Origin: Pedobacter psychrotolerans
GTDB lineage: Bacteria > Bacteroidota > Bacteroidia > Sphingobacteriales > Sphingobacteriaceae
Assembly (NCBI RefSeq): GCF_004340665.1
Contig: NZ_SLWO01000001.1
Location: 622,450 to 686,449, forward strand
Length of the DNA stretch: 64,000 nt
Reading direction: 5' to 3'
The position numbers were made by a program, and so were the translations under genes. The first letter of the stretch is position 1. Every line of letters begins with the position of its first letter. Shown here piece by piece: positions 35,329 to 44,459 of the stretch. Below the pieces are notes generated by a model. That model had not been told where the DNA came from. It did not search any database and saw only the letters and a program-made list of their open reading frames with translations.

Positions 35329-35898
35329 ATGAAAGAATTATTTGAATTTATGCTGAGGTTTGGGAATCTCAATCAGCAGCAGATGGATTTTATATCCAGC
35401 AAGGCTGTTGAAATGCAGCTTCCTAATAACGCATACTTTTCAGAAGCCGGAAAAATTGCCAGGCAGGTAGGTTTCGTAGTAGAAGGAATTGTGAGGGTAT
35501 GCTATTACAGTAATAAAGGTGAAGAGATTACGAAATATTTCATTGAAGAAAATAATCTGGTGGTAGACCTCGAAAGTTTTGATCTGGAGATTTGTTCAAG
35601 TGCCTATGTGCAAGCGGTTACCGATTGTACCTTAATCGTATTCTCTAAAAAAGACTGGCAGGAACTGTTGCAAACTATTGTTGGCTTTGAAACTATAGTG
35701 CATAAAATCATTTCGAGGGCTCTGATGCAAAAAGTAGAGCGAAGAAGTCCGCTGGTAACGGAAGATGCCACTACACGCTACCTGAAATTTATGGAAATTT
35801 ACCCTACGGTAGTTAACCGGATTCCGCTTTCATATATTGCTTCTTATCTGGGTGTTACACAATCTTCGTTGAGCAGAATCAGAAAAAATATCCGGTAA
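35329..35898 (+). CDS. Crp/Fnr-family transcriptional regulator
   Basis: A 189-residue Crp-like regulator: beta-roll (about 20-110, with GFVVEGIVRVCYYSNKGEE as core strands split around the turn), dimer helix, and helix-turn-helix ending SYLGVTQSSLSRIRKNIR. It is flanked by two identical palindromes, one upstream of itself and one between its stop codon and the following SDR gene. It therefore probably controls both itself and the SDR gene. The inducer is unknown. Confidence 0.9.
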   Translation: MKELFEFMLRFGNLNQQQMDFISSKAVEMQLPNNAYFSEAGKIARQVGFVVEGIVRVCYYSNKGEEITKYFIEENNLVVDLESFDLEICSSAYVQAVTDCTLIVFSKKDWQELLQTIVGFETIVHKIISRALMQKVERRSPLVTEDATTRYLKFMEIYPTVVNRIPLSYIASYLGVTQSSLSRIRKNIR

Positions 35899-35905
35899 AA
35901 CGCTT

Positions 35906-35921
35906 TTTGCCAAATGGCAAA
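35906..35921 (+). promoter_or_regulatory. candidate operator TTTGCC-N4-GGCAAA, copy 2
   Basis: TTTGCCAAATGGCAAA, identical to 35280-35295 including the two T before and the T-G after. It starts eight bases after the regulator gene's stop codon and ends 54 bases upstream of the SDR start codon. Confidence 0.65.
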
Positions 35922-35975
35922 TGATTCTCCGATCTGATGATGCAACTTTACATCATCAATTAAAACCAATAGAAA

Positions 35976-36713
35976 ATGAAATCAGTACTTATAACAGGGG
36001 CCAACAGAAGCATTGGCCTGGAAGTTGCAAAACAACTATCGGAAAAAGGATTATTTGTGTATTTAGGCAGCCGTAATCTGGAAAAAGGTGAAGCCATTGT
36101 GGCTGATCTTCTGAAGCAGGGGTTTAAAAACATCAAAGCGATAGCAATTGACGTCACTCAGCCTGAATCAATATCCGCAGCGAAAGATAGCATAGAAAAA
36201 GAACAAGGGAAACTCGATATCCTGATTAATAACGCAGGTATTCTTGGTAATAGCCCTCAAATGGCTGTTGATACACCAGTAAATCACATTCAGGAAGTGT
36301 TCGATACCAATTTTTTCGGGGTGATCAGTGTGACACAGGCCTTTCTGGATTTACTAAAAAAATCTGAGAGTCCGAGAATCAGCAACATTACTTCGGGACT
36401 TGGATCTTTAACGCTTCATAGTGATCCATCGTGGAAATACTACCAGGTTAAAACAGCTGCGTATGGAACGTCAAAAGCTGCGCTAAATGCTTATACCATT
36501 GTGCTGGCCTATGAATTGAAAGACCTTCCTTTCAAAGTGAATGTGATTGATCCGGGTTATACCGCCACGGACTTTAACCATCATAGTGGCCCAGGTACGG
36601 TAGAAAGTGCGGCCTCGTTTATTATCAAACATACTTTGACTGATGATGGTGCGCTTTCGGGCCAGTTCTATAGTAATGATATAGAAGATGAAACAGGCAT
36701 TAGTCCATGGTAG
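35976..36713 (+). CDS. SDR-family NAD(P)-dependent oxidoreductase
   Basis: A 245-residue short-chain dehydrogenase with the cofactor motif TGANRSIGLEVA, the NNAG motif (ILINNAGILG), the catalytic serine in ITSGLGSL, and a Y-x-x-x-K in YGTSKAALNAY. Its substrate is unknown. In Bacteroidota, genes of this type are often paired with a small Crp- or TetR-like regulator and induced by reactive small molecules. The operator copy just upstream supports control by the Crp-like regulator encoded before it. A hairpin terminator follows. Confidence 0.92.
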   Translation: MKSVLITGANRSIGLEVAKQLSEKGLFVYLGSRNLEKGEAIVADLLKQGFKNIKAIAIDVTQPESISAAKDSIEKEQGKLDILINNAGILGNSPQMAVDTPVNHIQEVFDTNFFGVISVTQAFLDLLKKSESPRISNITSGLGSLTLHSDPSWKYYQVKTAAYGTSKAALNAYTIVLAYELKDLPFKVNVIDPGYTATDFNHHSGPGTVESAASFIIKHTLTDDGALSGQFYSNDIEDETGISPW

Positions 36714-36730
36714 TTATCTGTGAATAACAA

Positions 36731-36770
36731 ATTTTTTAGTCATCGGATGTATTATCCGGTGACTAAAATT
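36731..36770. terminator. bidirectional terminator between SDR and universal stress protein genes
   Basis: TTTTAGTCATCGGAT (36734-36748) pairs with ATCCGGTGACTAAAA (36754-36768) with one G-U pair and a five-base loop. T-runs flank both sides. The two neighbouring genes converge on it, and the minus-strand gene's stop codon begins at 36770. Confidence 0.75.
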
Positions 36771-37591
36771 TATTCATGGAGCACCAAAATAGCCTTCACG
36801 GTTTTATTGATTACCTGATTTACCGTGCTGCTGGTAAACAGGCGGTAAATAATGTTATGGTGATGTTTAACCAGGCAGAGAATATCGGTATGGTTTTGTT
36901 CAATAAAATCCATAATCCCGTTGGGTGCGCTATTGTGTTTGATGTAATTAAATTCGATTTGTGTACCGGGTAAAAGTTCCCGGATACTTTTTTCACCGGT
37001 TTCAATATGCTGTTGGTCGGAGTTTTCTGCAACATATAATACCTGCATTTTTTGTGAGCCGGAAGCCTTCAGCATTTCCACCAATGCCAATACATCTTTT
37101 TGAGAAAGCTTAGTTTCATAATCTGTAGCCAGCGTTATGATTGGACTTGCAGGGAAATTACTTTCCAGCGGAACAATTAAAGTTGGAATGCGCATCTTGG
37201 TAACTACCATGCTCGCGTTACTGCCCACAATGCCACTTATTCCGGTTGCTCCGGTAATGCCCATAATCAGTAATTCAACCGGGTTAGTCTTGGTGTATTC
37301 AGTAATTACTGTCTTTAAAAAGCCAACATCGCAGGATGTAGAAATCTTGATGTGCTCCAGCTGTTGTTCTTCGCGAATGTTATTTGCCCATTGCTCAAGT
37401 GCCGTTTTTTTATTCTGATAGTAAGATTCAATGAAAATGGCATTATAGGTGCTGTTATTGATCCCTTCTGTAGGGTGGATGGCATGAATTGCAGCCACTT
37501 CCATTTGCAACACTTTGGCCATTGCCAGTGCATAAGCAAATGCATTTGCAGCACTTTTTGAAAAATCTGTGGCAACCAGTATCTGTTTCAT
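36770..37591 (-). CDS. universal stress protein, two tandem Usp domains
   Basis: A 273-residue cytoplasmic protein. The first Usp domain (1-140) has ILVATDFSKSAANAFAYA and the ATP-binding loop GITGATGISGIVGSNAS (G-x2-G-x9-G-S type). The second domain (about 145-273) is diverged and its loop (CLVKHHHNIIYRLF with SSTV) lacks the glycines, so only the first domain is expected to bind nucleotide. The gene follows the PiT transporter gene by 24 bases on the same strand, suggesting one operon linking stress response and phosphate uptake. Confidence 0.9.
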   Translation of the reverse strand: MKQILVATDFSKSAANAFAYALAMAKVLQMEVAAIHAIHPTEGINNSTYNAIFIESYYQNKKTALEQWANNIREEQQLEHIKISTSCDVGFLKTVITEYTKTNPVELLIMGITGATGISGIVGSNASMVVTKMRIPTLIVPLESNFPASPIITLATDYETKLSQKDVLALVEMLKASGSQKMQVLYVAENSDQQHIETGEKSIRELLPGTQIEFNYIKHNSAPNGIMDFIEQNHTDILCLVKHHHNIIYRLFTSSTVNQVINKTVKAILVLHE

Positions 37592-37615
37592 TTTGATGTA
37601 ATTTAAGGTTTGAAA

Positions 37616-39034
37616 CTATATAAATAAGTGGAACAGCATGAAAAGCAATATAGCCAGAACAATTGATACGGGCAGGGTGAGTACCCAGGCCAAACCAATA
37701 CTTTTTAAGGTATTATTATTTAAATTATTCCTACCGCCTGAAGCAACCATGGCACCGGCAATACCGCTGGACAATACATGCGTTGTACTTACGGGAAGGC
37801 CAAATGCTGTACTCAGGCCAATAGTTGAGGCTGCTACAATTTCAGAAGTAGCCCCCTGTGCATAATTGAGGTGTTCATTGCCAATTTTTTCGCCTATGGT
37901 CACTACAATCCGTTTCCAACCAATCATGGTACCCAATCCTAATGAAATGGAAATGGTTAAGATTACCCAAAGCGGCGCAAAATCAACCAGTTTTGAAAGC
38001 TCACCCTTGATTTCCGAAAGTTGTTTCTTGTCTGAAACGTTCATCTTAATGTGCTGATTTGCTTCTACTTTACCCATCATTTCAATTACGCCCTCAATCT
38101 GCTTCCTGAATTGATAGGTGTTTTCTTTATCGGTCTCATTTTTTTTAGCAAGATGGATTTTGGTTTGATTGGTTCGCTTGATAAATTCTGCCATATTGAT
38201 CCCCTCATTGTGATTTAATACCGCAATCTTTTTTAGCAGCACTTCACTGCTGTTGAGTTCGGTCAGTACTTTTTCTTTGGCAATATGATGGTTCACAGCA
38301 AATTTAGCAGGTAAAAAGGCAATGAGGATAAGCATTAAAAGGCCAACTCCTTTTTGGCCATCATTACTGCCGTGAAAGAAACTAACCAATGTGCAGGTCA
38401 TAATCAGCAAACCTCTGATTAACATAGGAGGTCTGTCATTTTCACCCTGAGGAATATGAAATAAGGCGTGGTATTTAATTACATGTTTGAGGAAATACAT
38501 CAGCAGTATGGCCAAACCAAAACCGATAATGGGCGATAAGATGAGTGATAAACCAATCTCTTCTGCCTTTCCCCAGTTTACACCCGCACCGCCGTAGTAC
38601 CAGGTAAAAGCCAATCCGGCACCAATCATGGCTCCGATCATGGTATGTGAACTGGAACAAGGAATGCCCAGGTACCAGGTACCTAAATTCCATGCGATTG
38701 AGGCTAGTAATACAGCAAGTACCATGCAGGCACCCACGCCAATGGGTAAGTTCATGAGGGCATCGAGCGGAACGAGTTTAAGAATCCCCATGGCAACTGC
38801 AATCCCTCCGGTAAAAACGCCCATGAAATTCCAGAATCCCGACCAGGGAATGGCAATAACTGGTTTTAATGCCTTCGTATAAATTACGGTAGCCACTGCA
38901 TTGGCGGTATCATGAAATCCGTTAACAAACTCAAAGGCTACAACAGCCAGCAAACATAACAGGAATATCAATAACAAAGGAGTGCTTAAATGGGTATCGC
39001 CCACGAAGGGAAGTATAACGCTTAAAGAAGACAT
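37616..39034 (-). CDS. pit: PiT-family inorganic phosphate transporter
   Basis: A 472-residue inner-membrane transporter of the PiT family (phosphate or metal-phosphate/H+ symport). Both halves carry the family signature: GFHDTANAVATVIYTKAL near the N terminus and GLPVSTTHVLSSGI in the second half, with PCSSSHTMIGAMIGAG and FHGSNDGQKGVG. A charged cytoplasmic insert of about 95 residues (about 255-350) interrupts the helices and includes a PhoU-like helical stretch. The universal stress protein gene follows in the same operon. Confidence 0.93.
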   Translation of the reverse strand: MSSLSVILPFVGDTHLSTPLLLIFLLCLLAVVAFEFVNGFHDTANAVATVIYTKALKPVIAIPWSGFWNFMGVFTGGIAVAMGILKLVPLDALMNLPIGVGACMVLAVLLASIAWNLGTWYLGIPCSSSHTMIGAMIGAGLAFTWYYGGAGVNWGKAEEIGLSLILSPIIGFGLAILLMYFLKHVIKYHALFHIPQGENDRPPMLIRGLLIMTCTLVSFFHGSNDGQKGVGLLMLILIAFLPAKFAVNHHIAKEKVLTELNSSEVLLKKIAVLNHNEGINMAEFIKRTNQTKIHLAKKNETDKENTYQFRKQIEGVIEMMGKVEANQHIKMNVSDKKQLSEIKGELSKLVDFAPLWVILTISISLGLGTMIGWKRIVVTIGEKIGNEHLNYAQGATSEIVAASTIGLSTAFGLPVSTTHVLSSGIAGAMVASGGRNNLNNNTLKSIGLAWVLTLPVSIVLAILLFMLFHLFI

Positions 39035-39166
39035 ATAATAAAGTAAAGATTAAGGGTAGGCAACAGCATCAAAGTACCACAATAGAAGTGATGTGTATAT
39101 ATCCTCAATGTTAAATAATTGTTGTATTGCGCTATCTTTAGCGTTAAGCGCTTGCCATGTAGTTTA

Positions 39167-39895
39167 TTAGATGTAGAGTGGTGCCATTCTTCGCCAGTAA
39201 TGCGGGCGGTGCGCATCATTATCCCATTTATATAGCTGATTGGTAATGCCTTTTTCCCAAAGCAGCTGGCTTAACCTATTATTGCTTTCAAAAAAGGGAT
39301 CGGTTTCTCCAACTGCCAGAATGATTTCCATGGACTTTAAGCTGGCAATAAGATTAACATCCTGAAGGTTTGGCAGGTATTGCTCCGGCATATTGAAATA
39401 AACGAGTTCATCACGAAAGCCGCCCATCAAATCGGTAAACGGATTTGGAGATTGGGTAAGATCATACCGGCCACTAATGCCTACGGTCTTTTTAAAAAGC
39501 TGCGGATATTTTAAGGAAAGGTTGATGGCATGATAGGCGCCCATACTAAAGCCAACCGTTTCGATCCAGTTAGAGGTGCCTTTTTGGTACATGAGCGGAA
39601 GTACCTCATCCAACAGGTATCTTTCATATTGCAGGTGCCTCGCTATACGTACTGATGGAAAGACTGACTGATTATAGAAACTCTCTGCATCTACGCTATC
39701 CACACAAAAAAGCTGCAGTTCGCCTCTTTCAATCTTGTCAGATAATGAATTCACAATTCCCCAGTTTTCATAGTCGTAAAATCTGGCCATTCTGGTCGGG
39801 AACATTAATACCGCCCTGCCCGCATGCCCGAAAACCAGGAGTTCCATGTCGCGCTCCAGGTGTTTACTGTACCATTTGTGATATTCCCTATGCAT
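39167..39895 (-). CDS. esterase-like alpha/beta hydrolase
   Basis: A 242-residue protein without signal peptide, resembling the esterase D / polyhydroxybutyrate-depolymerase-like group. The nucleophile motif is GFSMGAYHA, an Asp is present in VGETDPFFES, and His in DNDAHRPHYW; these are the likely triad. The start VLMFPTRMARFYDYENWG is typical of a conserved bacterial group of unknown substrate. It lies 61 bases downstream of the SGNH hydrolase gene on the same strand and the two may form an operon. Confidence 0.88.
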   Translation of the reverse strand: MHREYHKWYSKHLERDMELLVFGHAGRAVLMFPTRMARFYDYENWGIVNSLSDKIERGELQLFCVDSVDAESFYNQSVFPSVRIARHLQYERYLLDEVLPLMYQKGTSNWIETVGFSMGAYHAINLSLKYPQLFKKTVGISGRYDLTQSPNPFTDLMGGFRDELVYFNMPEQYLPNLQDVNLIASLKSMEIILAVGETDPFFESNNRLSQLLWEKGITNQLYKWDNDAHRPHYWRRMAPLYI

Positions 39896-39956
39896 GTCTG
39901 ATTGTTTGTGAAAATTACATTAGCGGTGTTATTTCAACATTAACAAATGATCATGA

Positions 39957-40586
39957 TTATCCTAATTTTTCCCGAATAATCATTTGCCACAAATCATACC
40001 CTGCCTTGCTCAAATGAAGTCCGTCATGATCATAATAAATTGGATCTGGATTTCCAGTTTTATCCAGCATTTTCTTAAATACATCTACGAAATGCCAGTT
40101 CCCATTCCGTTTAATAATTTCATTCTCGATCAGGTTATTGGTATACTTAAACTGTTCGGCCATGTGCCACCTGGAAAGGCTAGGTTTTAGCGAGATGAAA
40201 TAACAGGGGATGGGACCAAAGTGTTCATCAGCTTTTGCCATCAGCTGAAGAAAAAACAAAAATATCTCTTCAGGGTTTCGTCCATCCCCCAAATCATTGT
40301 CGCCCGCATAAAAGATCAGTTCATCAGGCTGATAGCCCTTCATAATCCGATCAAAGAACCAGGCGCATGCCGCTAATGTTGAACCTCCAAATCCAAGGTT
40401 AACAACTCTTTTTTCAGGAAAATCATTTTGAAGGCTTTGCCAGAGGCGAATAGATGAACTTCCATAAAATATGGAAGAGTAATTAATTCTTTTATCTGGA
40501 GAAACTTGTTCTAGGCCCTTCACTTCATCTTCATACCAATACATACCTGTGAATATAAAAGTTATATCATCGATTTGTATGATCAA
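39957..40586 (-). CDS. SGNH/GDSL-family hydrolase
   Basis: A 209-residue cytoplasmic-looking esterase. Block I is FYGSSSIRLW (catalytic Ser), block II has LGFGGSTL (Gly), block III has YAGDNDLGDG (Asn), and block V has YDHDGLHLSKAGY (Asp and His), so the whole SGNH set is in place. Substrates of this group include acylated carbohydrates and lipids; none can be assigned here. It is followed by the esterase-like gene on the same strand. Confidence 0.9.
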   Translation of the reverse strand: MIIQIDDITFIFTGMYWYEDEVKGLEQVSPDKRINYSSIFYGSSSIRLWQSLQNDFPEKRVVNLGFGGSTLAACAWFFDRIMKGYQPDELIFYAGDNDLGDGRNPEEIFLFFLQLMAKADEHFGPIPCYFISLKPSLSRWHMAEQFKYTNNLIENEIIKRNGNWHFVDVFKKMLDKTGNPDPIYYDHDGLHLSKAGYDLWQMIIREKLG

Positions 40587-40708
40587 AATGTTAAATTTTA
40601 ATCAATCCACACGTCATCAATATAAAGCATGGAAATTACTTGTTGCTGGATTAACGTGAAATTCATATGCAGGTAGTTGATTTGCCGCTTAACTATTTAA
40701 ATTAAGAA

Positions 40709-42007
40709 ATGAAGAAAGAATTAATCTTATTGGGGCTAATGGTATTTTTCGGTATGGTATCTTGTAAGAAGAATCCGGGCGACTCCGAACCAAATGCTAT
40801 TACTTATCCTGACATGGCAGAAGCCACTGACCCTTCCATCTTATTTACCACGGCAAGTGGAGTGAAGGTTTATAATGGTGGCTTCGGTTCGGCCGTTGCA
40901 ACAGATCCTAATGATGCGGCAGTATTTTATATGTTAACAGATCGAGGTTCAAACGTAGCCGGGCAGCTGGCGAACTCCATCATCATCGGAAAACCTGACT
41001 TCGATCCACAGATTGGAAAGTTCAGGTTAAAGGATGGTAAACTGATATTGGAACAAACTATCGAACTGAAAAATGCAGCAGGCGGAAAGTTGAACGGAAT
41101 TCCAAATCCAGTGGGTATGGGCGCCTCAGGAGAGACAGCATATGACCTAAACGGACAGGTGATTGCTCCAAGTGCTGATGGTATAGATTCAGAGGGATTG
41201 GTAAGGGCAGCCGACGGATCTTTTTGGATCAGCGATGAATATGGTCCACACATTGCTCATTTTGATGCCAGTGGAAAAACCATTGAACGCATTAATCCAT
41301 TTGGTACAGGTACTGGAGGTAGGAAGATTCCTGCAGTGTTTGCCAAAAGAAGGGCAAACCGTGGAATGGAAGGATTAGCTATTACGCCAGATGGAAAAAC
41401 GCTGGTGGGTATGATGCAGTCGCCAATGTACAACCCTTCTAAAAATGCGGTATCCAATTCAACAGTGCTTAGGATATTAACTTTTGATATTGCGACTGGA
41501 GCCACCAAACAATATGCTTACTTAATGGATAATACCACCCTTACTGGCGTGAGCGATATTGTGGCTGTAAATGCAACTACTTTTTTAACCATCGAAAGGG
41601 ATGGTCTTTTTGGTGGCGATACGACCAATCCTGCGGCCTTTAAAAAAGTATTTAAGATTGATATCAGCAATGCCACAGATATTTCTGATGCTGCCGATGG
41701 TGCAACAGGAAAACTTTATGGCGGAAAAACGGTAGAAGAATTGAATAATCAGGCAGGACTTACAGCTGCGGGAATTGCTCCTGTTTCAAAAACGCTTGTT
41801 TTGGATTTGTTAAAGGATTTGCCGTCAGTTTACCCACATGATAAGGCAGAAGGACTCGCACTATTGCCTGGAAACATCCTTGTTATTTCTAATGATGACG
41901 ATTTTGGTGTAGTAGATAATGGTGCCAGTGGCTTTGCTCAAAAGATTTTGCCGCTAACTAAAGCTGTAGACCGAAACCGTTTATATTTTGTAAAGGTTAA
42001 ACTATAA
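40709..42007 (+). CDS. esterase-like activity of phytase family lipoprotein
   Basis: A 432-residue lipoprotein (lipobox MVSCKK, Cys19) of the phytase-like family, a beta-propeller group annotated for esterase-like activity. Visible marks are FYMLTDRGSN, DGIDSEGLVRAADGSFWISDEYGP (split over DSEGLVRAADG and SFWISDEYGPH), NRGMEGLAITPDGKTLV and HDKAEGLALLPGNILVISNDDDFG split similarly, with repeated acidic loops that bind calcium in related phytases. It may hydrolyse phosphate or other esters in the periplasm or on the surface. It is transcribed alone. Confidence 0.88.
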   Translation: MKKELILLGLMVFFGMVSCKKNPGDSEPNAITYPDMAEATDPSILFTTASGVKVYNGGFGSAVATDPNDAAVFYMLTDRGSNVAGQLANSIIIGKPDFDPQIGKFRLKDGKLILEQTIELKNAAGGKLNGIPNPVGMGASGETAYDLNGQVIAPSADGIDSEGLVRAADGSFWISDEYGPHIAHFDASGKTIERINPFGTGTGGRKIPAVFAKRRANRGMEGLAITPDGKTLVGMMQSPMYNPSKNAVSNSTVLRILTFDIATGATKQYAYLMDNTTLTGVSDIVAVNATTFLTIERDGLFGGDTTNPAAFKKVFKIDISNATDISDAADGATGKLYGGKTVEELNNQAGLTAAGIAPVSKTLVLDLLKDLPSVYPHDKAEGLALLPGNILVISNDDDFGVVDNGASGFAQKILPLTKAVDRNRLYFVKVKL

Positions 42008-42071
42008 TCTGTGTTATAGCATTTTGTTTTCAGGTTATAAGCTATTTTTCTTCTGGTTGGTTTTTCTTCTG

Positions 42072-42230
42072 GTTGGTGATAACACTCACAATAGGATAAA
42101 ATCAGGCGTTTGCAATTATACACCTTTGAGGGGAACTCCCCTCCTAATTTAGGAGGGGTTGGGGGTGGTTATCCGCTCAGTTAGCGGTTTTTAATGGACA
42201 AATTTTCCTCTGACTGGTGTTATCACCAAC
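42072..42230. repeat. MITE-like dispersed repeat, family 1, copy 2
   Basis: A 159-bp element bounded by perfect 14-base terminal inverted repeats: GTTGGTGATAACAC (42072-42085) and GTGTTATCACCAAC (42217-42230). It carries AATAGGATAAAATCAGGCG, the CTCCTAATTTAGGAGG palindrome and GGGGGTGGTTA, shared with the next copy. It lies in the 705-base gap after the phytase-like gene. Confidence 0.85.
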
Positions 42231-42290
42231 TAGCTAAAAAGTCCTTTTCGATTAAGTTAAGATAGAATATACGCTAACCTTACAAGGTTA

Positions 42291-42459
42291 GTTGGTGATA
42301 AATACCCACAATAGGATAAAATCAGGCGTTTGCAGTTATACAGCTATGAGGTGAACTCCCCTCCTAATTTAGGAGGGGTTGGGGGTGGTTAACCATTCAG
42401 TAGCGGTTTTTAATTAATAAATTATAATCTTCCGAACAACTATGGTGATAATACCAACC
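42291..42459. repeat. MITE-like dispersed repeat, family 1, copy 3
   Basis: The left end GTTGGTGATAAATACC matches copy 2, the body AATAGGATAAAATCAGGCG and the CCTAATTTAGG core are the same, and the right end TAATCTTCCGAACAACT followed by ACCAACCA is like copy 1. It thus combines the left half of copy 2 with the right half of copy 1. The remaining bases to 42712 show no gene and presumably hold the GH43 promoter. Confidence 0.8.
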
Positions 42460-42712
42460 AAATGATAGGATAAACAACTTCCGCACCATCCAGATTTATA
42501 AATTTTGATGTAATGATGGTACATATGTTTAATCAGCATGATAAAAACTTGTTTTTTAATACATTGCGACACAGTTTTAATGCATGTTTATTTTGATTTC
42601 TAACCAATAAATAATTTACAACAGCTAATTATGCTTTTATCAAACTACAGGTAAAATGTAAGTTATGGTAAATCCGGATAAAATATCATAAGCTTAACAT
42701 ACACTGATAAAA

Positions 42713-44062
42713 ATGACAAAGAAATTTAGCGTACTTATAATCTTCTTTTTGGGCATGATATCTTCTAGGTCCATTGCACAGAATCCAATTATTCAAACCA
42801 AGTTTACGGCTGATCCGGCTCCTATGGTTTATAAGGATACCGTTTATTTATACACTACTCATGATGAGAATAATGCAGGTCCGGGTATGGGGAAATTCTT
42901 GATGAAGGACTGGCTCCTTTATACCTCTACCGATATGGTAAACTGGACAGATCGTGGTGTGGTGGCATCTTTAAAAGATTTTACCTGGGGAAGGCAGGAT
43001 AACGGTGCCTGGGCACACCAGTGTATTGAGCGTAATGGAAAGTTTTACCTTTATTGCGCTGTACAAGGAAGTGGCATTGGTGTGTTGGTTGCCGACAGTC
43101 CTTATGGCCCATTTAAAGATCCAATAGGTAAAAGGCTGGTGGATACCGATCACATTTGGAACGATATAGACCCCTCGGTATTTATTGATGATGATGGACA
43201 AGCTTATTTGTATTGGGGCAATCCAAGTCTGTGGTACGTCAAGCTAAATAAAGATATGATTTCCCATTCTGGTGAAATCACTAAAATACCCAATATAGGT
43301 AAAGAAAAAGGGCAGGCTACCGAAGATGCCTATCATTACCAGGAAGGGCCATGGACTTACAAACGTAATGGACATTACTACCTGGCTTATGCTTCTACCT
43401 GTTGTCCGGAAGGGATTGGCTATTCCATGAGCAACAGTGCTACCGGACCATGGGAATATAAGGGCTATATCATGAAACCAAATGCAAAATCATCAGGTAA
43501 CCACCCCGGAATTATTGATTATAAAGGAAAGTCTTACGTATTTGGTTTTAATTTCAGGTTAAATTTTATGCTTACTGAGCAACACCATGAGCGACGTTCT
43601 GTTTGTGTGGAAGAACTGAAATATAATGCTGATGGAACGATTCCAGAACTGCCCTGGTGGTCTGAAAGTGGAGTTCAACAGGTAGGGAGCCTCGATCCGT
43701 TTAAACGTACAGAAGCCGAAACCATCAACTGGGCTGAAGGCATTAATACGGCGAAAGATATTAAAACAGGACAGCTTTTTACGAGTAATAAAAATTCTGG
43801 CGCATATATTAAAGTACGCGGTGTTGATTTTGGAAAAGGCGCTAAAAAAATTGAAGCCCGCATAGCAGCTATTACCGCAGGAAGCCTGGAAATTAGAATT
43901 GATGATCAGGCGGGCGATTTATTGGGTACGCTAAATGTTAAATCTCAAAACTGGGAAACCATTTCAAGCAGCATTAAAGCCGTAAAAGGTAAGCATGACC
44001 TTTATCTAGTTTTCAAAGGCGGTAGCTTCAATTTAGATTGGTGGAAAGTAAAAACTAAATAA
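42713..44062 (+). CDS. glycoside hydrolase family 43 enzyme with C-terminal carbohydrate-binding module
   Basis: A 449-residue exported enzyme: signal peptide ending SIAQ, a five-bladed propeller catalytic domain (about 30-320) and a CBM6-like domain (about 325-449, starting KRTEAETINWAEGI). Candidate catalytic residues are Asp34 in FTADPAPMVYKD, the Asp in DIDPSVFIDDDG and the Glu in YQEGPWTYKRNG. GH43 members mostly act on arabinose- or xylose-containing glycans. It stands alone between repeat-containing gaps and is not physically joined to the SusCD locus. Confidence 0.92.
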   Translation: MTKKFSVLIIFFLGMISSRSIAQNPIIQTKFTADPAPMVYKDTVYLYTTHDENNAGPGMGKFLMKDWLLYTSTDMVNWTDRGVVASLKDFTWGRQDNGAWAHQCIERNGKFYLYCAVQGSGIGVLVADSPYGPFKDPIGKRLVDTDHIWNDIDPSVFIDDDGQAYLYWGNPSLWYVKLNKDMISHSGEITKIPNIGKEKGQATEDAYHYQEGPWTYKRNGHYYLAYASTCCPEGIGYSMSNSATGPWEYKGYIMKPNAKSSGNHPGIIDYKGKSYVFGFNFRLNFMLTEQHHERRSVCVEELKYNADGTIPELPWWSESGVQQVGSLDPFKRTEAETINWAEGINTAKDIKTGQLFTSNKNSGAYIKVRGVDFGKGAKKIEARIAAITAGSLEIRIDDQAGDLLGTLNVKSQNWETISSSIKAVKGKHDLYLVFKGGSFNLDWWKVKTK

Positions 44063-44176
44063 TAAACTGAGTTCGATTAATAATATGCCTGACAATGCTA
44101 TTTGAATTGGCTATTTAAATTAAAGTAATCAGTCTTTTGGACACATTAAGATGTATCGGAGGAGATGACGATCGTA

Positions 44177-44214
44177 ATTCCCCTCTTTCAGAGGGGTGGT
44201 CGCAGACCGGGGTG
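44177..44214. repeat. partial dispersed repeat (shared GC-rich core)
   Basis: ATTCCCCTCTTTCAGAGGGG followed by TGGTCGCAGACCGGGGTG is the same module as in the 51-kb array and in families 1 and 2. It is the only feature seen in the 44063-44459 gap apart from sequence that must hold the sigma-factor promoter. Confidence 0.6.
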
Positions 44215-44459
44215 TTAAAATCAATTAATAATTATCGAATCAGGTTCTTAATAAATTTTTCTTAAGGATCGCTGTATTGTTAATCTTCATTATTGCGTAC
44301 TTGCAAAGCATCTAAGTCAATCAGGCAAATACATTTCAATAGCATGAACCTTAATGATTTTTCACTCCATTAAGTTGTGTTAGTATTGCCAGTTTGATTG
44401 TGTTTAAGCATTAATTGTTAAAAAGGGGAGGTAATACGTTTTACTAGCTAATTTTTATT

